NCBI GenBank assembly: GCA_001817055.1 | Contig: MHHP01000003.1 | Location: 1 to 12,110 of the forward strand | DNA length: 12,110 bases | Direction of reading: 5' to 3' | DNA from: Candidatus Andersenbacteria bacterium RIFCSPHIGHO2_02_FULL_45_11 | GTDB taxonomy: Bacteria; Patescibacteriota; Andersenbacteria; UBA10190 | Shown: in pieces, positions 5,569-12,110 of the stretch | Numbering within the stretch: the stretch's first letter is position 1 | How the letters are laid out: each line of letters opens with the position of its first letter | Position numbers and translations under genes: made by a program | The notes under the pieces: generated by a model | Database searches by the model: none | The model's input: the letters and a program-made list of their open reading frames with translations, nothing else | Told to the model about the DNA's origin: nothing

Positions 5569-7941
5569 ATGGCAGATAGTATCTACAACCATGCAGAAAT
5601 CGAAAAAAAGTGGCAGAAGCGCTGGGCTGAAGAAGGGGTATTTACCACGCCGGATGTTCCAAATAGGCCGAAGGCGTATGTGCTGGACATGTTCCCGTAT
5701 CCATCGGGCGAAGGGCTGCATGTAGGCCACCCAAAAGGATATATTGCAACGGACGTATATTCTCGCATGAAGATGATGCAAGGGTATGACGTGCTGCATC
5801 CGATGGGTTGGGATGCTTTCGGGCTACCCGCAGAAAATTATGCAATTAAAAACAAAGTACATCCGAGAGTTGCGGTTGAGAAAAACATTGCCCGATTTAA
5901 AGAACAGCTTTCTAAGATTGGATTTACATATGATTGGAGTAGAGAAATCAACACTACGGATCCGGAATATTACAAATGGACACAGTGGATTTTCTTGCAA
6001 CTATATAAAAAAGGATTGGCGTATGAATCTTTTGAACCGATTAATTGGTGCCCATCGTGCCAAACAGGGCTTGCGAATGAAGACTTAGACCAAGGCAAAT
6101 GTGAACGATGCGGATCTGTTGTAGAAAAGCGCCCGATGCGCCAATGGGTGCTACGGATTACTGATTATGCAGAAAAGTTATTAGCAGGATTGGATGATTT
6201 GCCATGGCCGGAATCGATTAAAGAAAGTCAGCGCAACTGGATCGGAAAAAGCGAGGGCGCACAGCTTAGCTTTCAGCTTATAGCTGATAGCGTTCAGGGC
6301 GATGTTGAAGTGTTTACGACACGCCCTGATACGCTATTTGGTGTTACATATATAGTACTTGCACCTGAGCATCAACTAGTGACACAGGTATTAGAGCATG
6401 TAAAAAATAAAGATGAAGTTACGGCGTATATCCGTGAAGTCGCTGATAAGTCCGAAATAGACAGAACCGCGGAAGGGAAAGAAAAAACAGGAGTTGAGCT
6501 TAAGGGCGTAAATGCAATAAATCCTGCAACGGGCTCGGAAATACCGATATGGGTTGCGGATTATGTGCTTGGAAGCTATGGCACGGGCGCAGTAATGGCA
6601 GTGCCGGCACACGATGAGCGTGATATGGAATTTGCGCAGAAATATAGTCTACCGGTTATTCGCGTTGTTGATGATACAGACGTTTTGATTGATTCTGGTG
6701 AATATTCGAGCATGCATTCGGAAGAAGCAAAAAACGCTATTACAGAAAAATATGGACAGAAAAAAACCACGTATAAACTTCGTGACTGGGTATTTTCCCG
6801 TCAGCGGTATTGGGGGGAGCCGATTCCGATTGTGCATTGCGGCGGATGCGGAATAGTCCCTGTTCCAGAAGATCAGTTGCCAATATTGCTACCCGAAGTA
6901 GAACACTATGAACCAACCGGTACGGGCGAATCCCCGCTTGCCGGCATTACTAAATGGGTGAATGTTGTATGTCCGAAATGTGGTGCCCCTGCCAAGCGCG
7001 AAACTAATACTATGCCCCAATGGGCAGGGTCTAGCTGGTATTATCTTCGATATATTGACCCTAAAAACTCTGAAGCATTTATTGATCCGGCTAAAGAAAA
7101 AGCATGGATGCCGGTGGATGTATATGTTGGTGGCGCAGAGCACGCAACCCGGCATTTAATTTATGCGCGGTTTTGGCACATTGTTCTTCGCGAATTGGGA
7201 TATGTGAGCACTCCCGAGCCATTTATGCATTTGGAGCATGTTGGCCTTATTTTGGCAGAGGACGGGCGTAAGATGAGCAAGCGTTGGGGTAATGTAGTAA
7301 ATCCTGATGAGATTGTTGTATCTGTTGGCGCTGATACTTTGAGAATCTATGAAATGTTTATGGGGCCGTTCAACCAGGCAGTAGCCTGGAGTACTGCTGG
7401 TATGCAAGGGCCACGAAGATTCTTGGAGCGAGTATACAGGCTCGTCGAAAAGAATCGTGATGCATCTGCACAAGCTGACCCGGAAATAACATCTCTGCTT
7501 CATCAAACAATTAAGCGCGTTACAGATGATACCCAGAATTTCCGCTTTAATACTGCTATTGCCGCGATGATGGAATGTTTGAATGGATTAGAAAAACAAT
7601 CGGCAGTTTCAAGGGCTACGCTTGAATCCTTTGTAGTCTTGCTTTCGCCTTATGCTCCGCATATATGCGAAGAGTTATGGCAGCAGTTAGGGCACTCAGA
7701 CATGCTGGTACGCGCTCCGTGGCCCATATATGATCCTGCGCTTGCGAAACGGGATACAGTATCTATTGCCGTACAAGTTAATGGAAAAGTTCGAGGTGAA
7801 CTTACTTTGGCTCCCGATGCAATACAGGATGATGTTGAAGCTGCAGCGCGGGCACTTCCGAATGTTGTTAAATATCTTGCAGACCAACCAGTTCGAAAAG
7901 TAATCTACGTGCCAGGAAAATTGATCAGTTTTGTGGTGTAA
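5569..7941 (+). CDS. leuS: Leucyl-tRNA synthetase
   Basis: A 790-residue bacterial-type class Ia leucyl-tRNA synthetase; it attaches leucine to tRNA-Leu in the cytoplasm and edits mischarged tRNA. The HIGH-type motif is H-V-G-H at 51-54 after F-P-Y-P-S-G-E-G-L. A first zinc knuckle uses C161/C164 and C178/C181; a second likely one uses C424/C427 and C468/C471. The CP1 editing domain has T-T-R-P-D-T-L-F-G and G-T-G-A-V-M-A-V-P-A-H-D-E-R-D (D349). The tryptophan-rich segment M-P-Q-W-A-G-S-S-W-Y-Y-L-R-Y precedes K-M-S-K-R at 568-572, where the last residue of the usual KMSKS is Arg. The anticodon-binding domain and C-terminal domain (V-Q-V-N-G-K-V-R-G) are complete. Start 5569 gives the normal N-terminus; the in-frame ATG at 5542 is upstream of the -10 and would be lost from the transcript. 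Confidence 0.97.
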   Translation: MADSIYNHAEIEKKWQKRWAEEGVFTTPDVPNRPKAYVLDMFPYPSGEGLHVGHPKGYIATDVYSRMKMMQGYDVLHPMGWDAFGLPAENYAIKNKVHPRVAVEKNIARFKEQLSKIGFTYDWSREINTTDPEYYKWTQWIFLQLYKKGLAYESFEPINWCPSCQTGLANEDLDQGKCERCGSVVEKRPMRQWVLRITDYAEKLLAGLDDLPWPESIKESQRNWIGKSEGAQLSFQLIADSVQGDVEVFTTRPDTLFGVTYIVLAPEHQLVTQVLEHVKNKDEVTAYIREVADKSEIDRTAEGKEKTGVELKGVNAINPATGSEIPIWVADYVLGSYGTGAVMAVPAHDERDMEFAQKYSLPVIRVVDDTDVLIDSGEYSSMHSEEAKNAITEKYGQKKTTYKLRDWVFSRQRYWGEPIPIVHCGGCGIVPVPEDQLPILLPEVEHYEPTGTGESPLAGITKWVNVVCPKCGAPAKRETNTMPQWAGSSWYYLRYIDPKNSEAFIDPAKEKAWMPVDVYVGGAEHATRHLIYARFWHIVLRELGYVSTPEPFMHLEHVGLILAEDGRKMSKRWGNVVNPDEIVVSVGADTLRIYEMFMGPFNQAVAWSTAGMQGPRRFLERVYRLVEKNRDASAQADPEITSLLHQTIKRVTDDTQNFRFNTAIAAMMECLNGLEKQSAVSRATLESFVVLLSPYAPHICEELWQQLGHSDMLVRAPWPIYDPALAKRDTVSIAVQVNGKVRGELTLAPDAIQDDVEAAARALPNVVKYLADQPVRKVIYVPGKLISFVV

Positions 7942-7950
7942 CATAAGGGT

Positions 7951-10900
7951 ATGGTAGAAGCTCCCCTTGCAGCGCTCCGTATTCGTCGTAGACGCATTCC
8001 GCTATTCCCTTTTTTACGTTTTGGTAGGGGGCTTGTCGGAGTTGTCCTTATAGCAACCATTGTAATTGCGGGTATACGGTATGTGCGGCGTACGGGTGGT
8101 GTCTTTGGCCTTGAATTCACGCAGCATGTAGTGGGCGAAGCAACGGGCGCTGTGGGAGTGCTCGGCGTTGCTGTGGCGGATATGCAAAGCGATGGGCGTG
8201 AAGACATTGTGACGGCTGGCAAGGATGGTGTAAAGGTATATATTCAGCAAGAGAATAAGACATTTGAACAGAAAATCGTTGATGAGGTCCGTGGTGAAAA
8301 AGTTATTGTGCGTGATTTTAATAACGACGGATCGCCAGATATTCTTGTTACGGTTGATGCAAATCCAAGTGTAAAGCTGTACATCAACCAAGGTGATGTG
8401 GAATTTACAAAAGCGTGGATGGGTACGGGGTCGAAGGCTTCTATTGCAGCAGGAGACATTGATGGCGATGGTGCTGTTGATATTGTTACATCGTTAGAGC
8501 AAGGAGGGGTGTTTGTGCTGCAGCGTTGGATGAATAATGGATCTGGAGTTTTTACGGCAACAACACTTGCAAGCGATACTGGGGTAACTGCGCTTGCGAT
8601 TGCTGATATTAACGGCAATGGGTTTAAGGACATAATTACCGGCGGATCTAAGGGATTACAGCATTGGGATACCAGTAATGCTAGTACGTGGAGTAGGGAG
8701 GATATTGATGATAGCGCTACTAGCTTTACTACGCTTGCGACGGGAGATGTAAATGGAGATGATGGGGTTGATATTATTGCGGGCGTCCAAAAGAGCGATA
8801 AGATAGTATATTATCGGCACCTTCAGCATTCTTCTTACGATAAAATTACGTTATCTGAGGATGCGGATGCTTCAACTGTGCGGGTTGTTGATTTGAACGA
8901 AGATGGTGCCGTGGATATTCTCGCTGCATCGCAGGATGAAGACAGCGTGTATTGGTTTAAAAACGATGGCCAGGATGCATTTACTCGTACTACCATTGCA
9001 ACAAATCTTCAAAGTGTATTTGCATTTGCTGTTTCTGATCTGGATAGGGACGGGGATTTCGACTTTGTAGCAGGGGACCATTTCCGAGGTACGGTGCATT
9101 GGTATGAGCGGACACATGCAAAGCCTACTGCTACAGTTCCTGCTGCCATATCTCAAATGACAGATGGCTCAGGAAGAATAGTATTTACTACGGAAGTCTC
9201 TCAGCAGGATTCTTTGCGGACACGCTTACGTGTCCAGTATTCAACAGATGGCGAGCATTGGTATAAGGCTGTTATAGCAAAAGCGACAGTGTCGAAAGGA
9301 AGGGTTGATGTGAATCACGATAATCCGTATCAAATCGGAACTACAAATCCGATTGATACCGATATATATGACTCTGTAAAGCTTACGATGACGTGGGACA
9401 CAAAATCGACCCAGAACTTAGGAGGACCAATTATAGGTGACTTAGCAAGCGTGCAGCTACGTTTGATTCCGCGCGATGCAGTAGGGAATGGCGCGATAGT
9501 GGCAAGTGAAGAATTTCGAGTTGATAATGCGCAGCCGGTTATTGTGGGGACGACAGATATTACTAGTATGCAAGATGGGGAAGTAACTCTTACGTGGGGC
9601 GCTGCCTCTGACGGAAATCTGAAAAGTTATCGAGTGTATTACGGTACAGATAGGGCAAGTGTTTCAGATCAAACAGCAGATGAATGGAAAAGTGAACATG
9701 ACGGTGCCCTTGCGGACAGGGAAACTACAGCTACTACGATTACCGGGCTTACTTCTGATGCTACATATAGTTTTAAGCTTGTTGCGCGGGATGCGTTTGG
9801 AAATGAGGCTGCATGGCCAGTAGTCTCACAATTTACTTCATCCACAATCTCTGCAACGCCTGTGCCCACAGCAATTCCGCTTGATGAATCTACGGAAATT
9901 TTGGAAACACCTATTCCGACAGCATCTCCAGCAGAGTTAGAAAATTCTGAATTTACTCCTACGCCAGAGATACTTGTAACGCCAGTACCTACACCACCGC
10001 CTACTACGTTTGATAATAAGGCGCCCGTTGCCGACGCGGGTGTAAATCAGGTTGTAAATCCGTCTGCGCTTGTAATTTTAGACGGGGCTGCATCTATTGA
10101 TCCAGATGGAGGAGTGCTTACATATATTTGGAAACAGATTTCAGGTACTGTGGTTGAACTGCTTTCTAGCCGTACTGCAAACCCGTCGTTTTCTGCAGAG
10201 AAAACAGGAGGGCCATATATTTTTCAGCTTACGGTCAAAGATGAGCGAGGCGCTGCCAGTACTGATCTTGTTACGGTGGCGGTACAACAGTTACCTGCAG
10301 CCTCAGCCGCACCAGTTGCGATTGTATCTGCTGCTCCTGAGGCTGCGCGCAGCGCTTCTTCGACTGGCACAAGCGTTCTTCTTTCTATGCTTCGGCCTAC
10401 AAATATTGTTCTCTTTGTTGCTGCACTTGTACTGACTATTATTTCTATCCTGGAGCGCGCTATTCATTCTGTAAAATCAGGAGGCGGCGGAGTTTCGGTC
10501 TTTGCTCCGGAACTGAATACGCCTCGTGGGCGGGTACTGCATTATCGAAGTGGCGCTCCTATTGCGGGCGTGCAAGTGATGATTTATGGTGCGGATGGGA
10601 AGCTGCGTTCAACGGATCGTACAAATGAGCGTGGGGAATTTTCATCGTTATTCCCAGTGGGCGAGTATACGATTGGCGTTCATGCGCCTGGCTTTATTTT
10701 TGCTGGTGGCGCATCGCACCTTACAAATATTACACAAGGGCTTGTATACACCGGAGGTAAGGTTGCAGTTACTGATGCGGCAAAGCCACTTGATATTGCA
10801 ATTCCGATGAAGCCATCTCGCGAAGAAATTGGGTCTTTTATGTCTCGCTTGTTGCCGGTTTGGCAGATAATTCAGCATTGGACCCGCATTCTTTCGTGGC

Positions 10901-11337
10901 CTGTCTTTATTGCCGGAGCGCTTGTAAACACCGCACTTATTTTTCTCCAGCCAGGGTTCGTGTTACTTGGGCTAGAGTTAATGTATGTTGTACTTATTAT
11001 TATAAAAGTTGCGCTCGAGGTACGCGTACGGCCTGCCTATGGGTTAGTGCGAGATGCAATTACTCATGTACCGTTGGACTTAGCAGTTATCCGCCTATTC
11101 GATCAAAAAACGAATCGCCTTATCTTGACGCGTGTTGCAAATAGCCAAGGAAAGTTCTTCGCGCTGCCTCCAAGTGGTACGTATATGATTACGGTTACAA
11201 AGAGCGGATATGCGCCGTTTTCTCGCGATAATGTGAATATTGAATCTTCGGAAGATTCGGTATTGCAAATGACCGCAGACTTGATGCCCGCAGCCCCTCA
11301 GGTGGCATTTGCAGGGCTTGCTGCAGGTGTGATATAA
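7951..11337 (+). CDS. Large membrane-anchored surface protein: FG-GAP propeller, Fn3, PKD, two carboxypeptidase-regulatory-like domains
   Basis: 1128 residues. A basic N-terminus (R-I-R-R-R-R at 10-15) is followed by a membrane segment (27-44). Seven FG-GAP/VCBS calcium-loop repeats start at D77, D122, D169, D219, D266, D314 and D363, 45-50 residues apart and mostly of the form D-x-[ND]-x-[DN]-G-x-x-D-[IF], predicting a full seven-bladed propeller. Next come a beta-rich region (400-528), an Fn3 domain (529-630), a Thr/Pro linker (631-689), a PKD domain (690-778), an Ala/Ser linker and a second membrane segment (816-836). A carboxypeptidase-regulatory-like domain (857-952), a membrane hairpin (984-1020) and a second such domain (1027-1112) complete it. 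The positive-inside rule puts 45-815 outside and both C-terminal domains inside. No catalytic motif is seen; a role in adhesion, carbohydrate binding or signalling is inferred. Start 7951 follows leuS by 9 bp; there is no well-spaced SD, so co-transcription with leuS is likely. Confidence 0.88.
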   Translation: MVEAPLAALRIRRRRIPLFPFLRFGRGLVGVVLIATIVIAGIRYVRRTGGVFGLEFTQHVVGEATGAVGVLGVAVADMQSDGREDIVTAGKDGVKVYIQQENKTFEQKIVDEVRGEKVIVRDFNNDGSPDILVTVDANPSVKLYINQGDVEFTKAWMGTGSKASIAAGDIDGDGAVDIVTSLEQGGVFVLQRWMNNGSGVFTATTLASDTGVTALAIADINGNGFKDIITGGSKGLQHWDTSNASTWSREDIDDSATSFTTLATGDVNGDDGVDIIAGVQKSDKIVYYRHLQHSSYDKITLSEDADASTVRVVDLNEDGAVDILAASQDEDSVYWFKNDGQDAFTRTTIATNLQSVFAFAVSDLDRDGDFDFVAGDHFRGTVHWYERTHAKPTATVPAAISQMTDGSGRIVFTTEVSQQDSLRTRLRVQYSTDGEHWYKAVIAKATVSKGRVDVNHDNPYQIGTTNPIDTDIYDSVKLTMTWDTKSTQNLGGPIIGDLASVQLRLIPRDAVGNGAIVASEEFRVDNAQPVIVGTTDITSMQDGEVTLTWGAASDGNLKSYRVYYGTDRASVSDQTADEWKSEHDGALADRETTATTITGLTSDATYSFKLVARDAFGNEAAWPVVSQFTSSTISATPVPTAIPLDESTEILETPIPTASPAELENSEFTPTPEILVTPVPTPPPTTFDNKAPVADAGVNQVVNPSALVILDGAASIDPDGGVLTYIWKQISGTVVELLSSRTANPSFSAEKTGGPYIFQLTVKDERGAASTDLVTVAVQQLPAASAAPVAIVSAAPEAARSASSTGTSVLLSMLRPTNIVLFVAALVLTIISILERAIHSVKSGGGGVSVFAPELNTPRGRVLHYRSGAPIAGVQVMIYGADGKLRSTDRTNERGEFSSLFPVGEYTIGVHAPGFIFAGGASHLTNITQGLVYTGGKVAVTDAAKPLDIAIPMKPSREEIGSFMSRLLPVWQIIQHWTRILSWPVFIAGALVNTALIFLQPGFVLLGLELMYVVLIIIKVALEVRVRPAYGLVRDAITHVPLDLAVIRLFDQKTNRLILTRVANSQGKFFALPPSGTYMITVTKSGYAPFSRDNVNIESSEDSVLQMTADLMPAAPQVAFAGLAAGVI

Positions 11338-11338
11338 A
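11309..11338 (+). promoter_or_regulatory. Promoter of the nucleotidyltransferase gene, leaderless spacing
   Basis: TTGCAG (11309-11314), an 18-bp spacer and TATAAA (11333-11338), with an extended -10 TG at 11330-11331. The -10 starts 13 nt before the ATG at 11346 and overlaps the stop codon of the upstream gene (TAA at 11335-11337). No SD lies in the 8-bp gap. Confidence 0.55.
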
Positions 11339-11345
11339 ATCAGGT

Positions 11346-12080
11346 ATGCAAGCAATTATTTTAATGGCAGGAAAGGGTACTCGCATGGCGAAGTACTACG
11401 AAGGTCCCAAACAACTTCTTCCTGTTGCAGGTAAGCCGGTAATGGAATATTTATTGGATAGTTTGCCGGAAGAAATTACAGAGCTAATTTTTGTAGTGGG
11501 CGGTCCACACGAACAGACGATTCGAGATTATTTTAAAAGCGGGGAATCTCATGGCAGGCCCATTACGTTTGTGAAGCAAGAAGAACAGCTAGGGTTGGCA
11601 CATGCATTTTTTACTGCAAAGGGTTTGATTCGTGGAAGGTGGTACGGAAGCGTTGCAGATGATATTTATGATCCTGTAGCAATGCGTGAATTGGTGAAGC
11701 AAGACTTAGGGCTATATACATACCGCGTTCCAAATCCGGAACAATTTGGTGTGCTTGTTGCGGACGAGCAGGGCTATGTAGTTAAGGCAGTTGAAAAGCC
11801 ACAAGAATTTGTATCAAACCTTATTTGGGGCGGAGCAATGGTAATGGATGAAAGTTTCTTTAATGTGAAGATTGAACCATCTGCACGGGGTGAATATGAG
11901 ACCCCAGACGTATGGATGAAGTTGATTCATGAACAAGGAAAGAAAATCAAGATTGTGGAATCGAGCTATTGGTTCCCCGTAAACGATAAACCTCAGCTAG
12001 ATGCAGCAGAGGCGAAACTGAAAGAACTGTTTACCCTGAGCGGAGTCGAAGGGGGTGGGGGTGCGTCGAAAGCGCAATAA
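11346..12080 (+). CDS. Sugar-phosphate nucleotidyltransferase (RmlA/GlmU-N-like)
   Basis: A 244-residue NTP_transferase-fold enzyme, expected to make an NDP-sugar from NTP and a sugar-1-phosphate for cell-surface glycans. The signature G-K-G-T-R is at 9-13, followed by P-K-Q-L-L-P-V-A-G-K-P at 21-31. The spacing between G-T-R-M and P-K is about one residue shorter than in typical RmlA/GalU. Q-x-x-Q-L-G-L-A-H-A is near 78-87; a metal-site D-D at 105-106 sits in V-A-D-D where most relatives have G-D. E-K-P is at 150-152, and W-F-P-V-N-D-K-P-Q-L-D-A-A at 209-221 is the usual closing segment. Substrate cannot be told: glucose-1-P thymidylyl- or uridylyltransferase are both possible. There is no acyltransferase (left-handed helix) domain, so it is not full GlmU. 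The last 15 residues are Gly-rich and partly encoded by a repeat-like 20-mer. Confidence 0.88.
   Translation: MQAIILMAGKGTRMAKYYEGPKQLLPVAGKPVMEYLLDSLPEEITELIFVVGGPHEQTIRDYFKSGESHGRPITFVKQEEQLGLAHAFFTAKGLIRGRWYGSVADDIYDPVAMRELVKQDLGLYTYRVPNPEQFGVLVADEQGYVVKAVEKPQEFVSNLIWGGAMVMDESFFNVKIEPSARGEYETPDVWMKLIHEQGKKIKIVESSYWFPVNDKPQLDAAEAKLKELFTLSGVEGGGGASKAQ
12034..12053 (+). repeat. CCCTGAGCGGAGTCGAAGGG element within the 3' end of the nucleotidyltransferase gene
   Basis: This 20-mer resembles a short interspersed sequence that I recall as frequent in many bacterial genomes (CCCTGAGCGAAGTCGAAGGG type, often at gene ends). Its outer arms CCCT and AGGG can pair. Here it encodes T-L-S-G-V-E-G (residues 230-236), past the end of the recognisable enzyme fold. 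Only one copy is in the window, so its repeat status rests on recall. Confidence 0.5.
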
Positions 12081-12082
12081 TT

Positions 12083-12110
12083 ACCCCCTCTCGCTCCCCC
12101 TCATACGAGG
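12083..12110. repeat. Palindromic repeat (REP-like hairpin), copy 2, cut by window edge
   Basis: Beginning 2 nt after the nucleotidyltransferase stop, the sequence reads TACCCCCTCTC, GC, then CTCCCCCTCATACGAGG up to the edge. It matches the reverse complement of the element at 906-967, with 2 nt fewer between the two C-rich blocks and one base change in the centre (CATACG for CATATG). The second arm is expected to continue beyond the window. Confidence 0.8.

Noticed and set aside
1..12110. Alternative genetic code (TGA as glycine)
   Set aside because: TGA terminates ppa, tatD and rarA at the expected family ends, and in-frame TGA codons are absent from the large genes.
1..12110. tRNA, rRNA, CRISPR array or transposase
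   Set aside because: No cloverleaf, rRNA-like segment, regularly spaced repeat array or transposase-like ORF was seen on either strand by eye.

Overview
The window is a compact, gene-dense stretch of a bacterial genome of medium GC. Several features point to a Candidate Phyla Radiation (Patescibacteria, Parcubacteria-like) organism: short intergenic gaps, housekeeping genes mostly lacking Shine-Dalgarno (SD) sequences, a large multi-domain surface protein with FG-GAP, Fn3 and PKD modules, and scattered palindromic repeats. That lineage call is inference. TGA is used as a normal stop (ppa, tatD, rarA), which argues against the TGA-glycine code of Gracilibacteria/Absconditabacteria.

Layout, left to right. 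(1) The 3' part of an M16-family zinc peptidase gene runs in from outside the window. (2) After a palindromic repeat comes an AI-2E/PerM-family membrane protein, then inorganic pyrophosphatase (ppa) and a TatD-family metal hydrolase joined by an ATGA overlap. (3) A 648-bp stretch at 3341-3988 has no recognisable gene. It contains two tiny SD-led reading frames, three hairpins or inverted repeats, and a strong intrinsic terminator. (4) rarA/mgsA, a replication-associated AAA+ ATPase. (5) A 353-bp gap at 5216-5568 contains one or two tiny minus-strand reading frames with SDs, ending at an intrinsic terminator oriented for the minus strand, plus a palindromic repeat next to the leuS promoter. (6) leuS, complete. 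(7) An 1128-residue membrane-anchored surface protein with a predicted seven-bladed FG-GAP propeller, Fn3 and PKD domains, and two carboxypeptidase-regulatory-like domains. (8) A sugar-nucleotidyltransferase whose C-terminal tail is partly encoded by a repeat-like 20-mer. (9) At the right edge, a second, inverted copy of the palindrome at the left.

All large genes are on the plus strand; only the tiny candidates at 5264-5424 are on the minus strand. No single pathway unites the set. ppa, leuS, rarA and tatD are housekeeping. The surface protein and the nucleotidyltransferase, 8 bp apart, could both serve the cell envelope, but this is not shown.

The most interesting signal is a two-mode translation-initiation pattern. 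Three large genes (rarA, leuS, nucleotidyltransferase) have a TATAxx -10 hexamer starting exactly 13 nt before the ATG and no SD, so their mRNAs are predicted to be leaderless or nearly so. The tiny intergenic frames instead have textbook AAGGA/AAGGAG SDs at 6-8 nt, hairpins and terminators. These tiny genes are the best candidates here for something undescribed.
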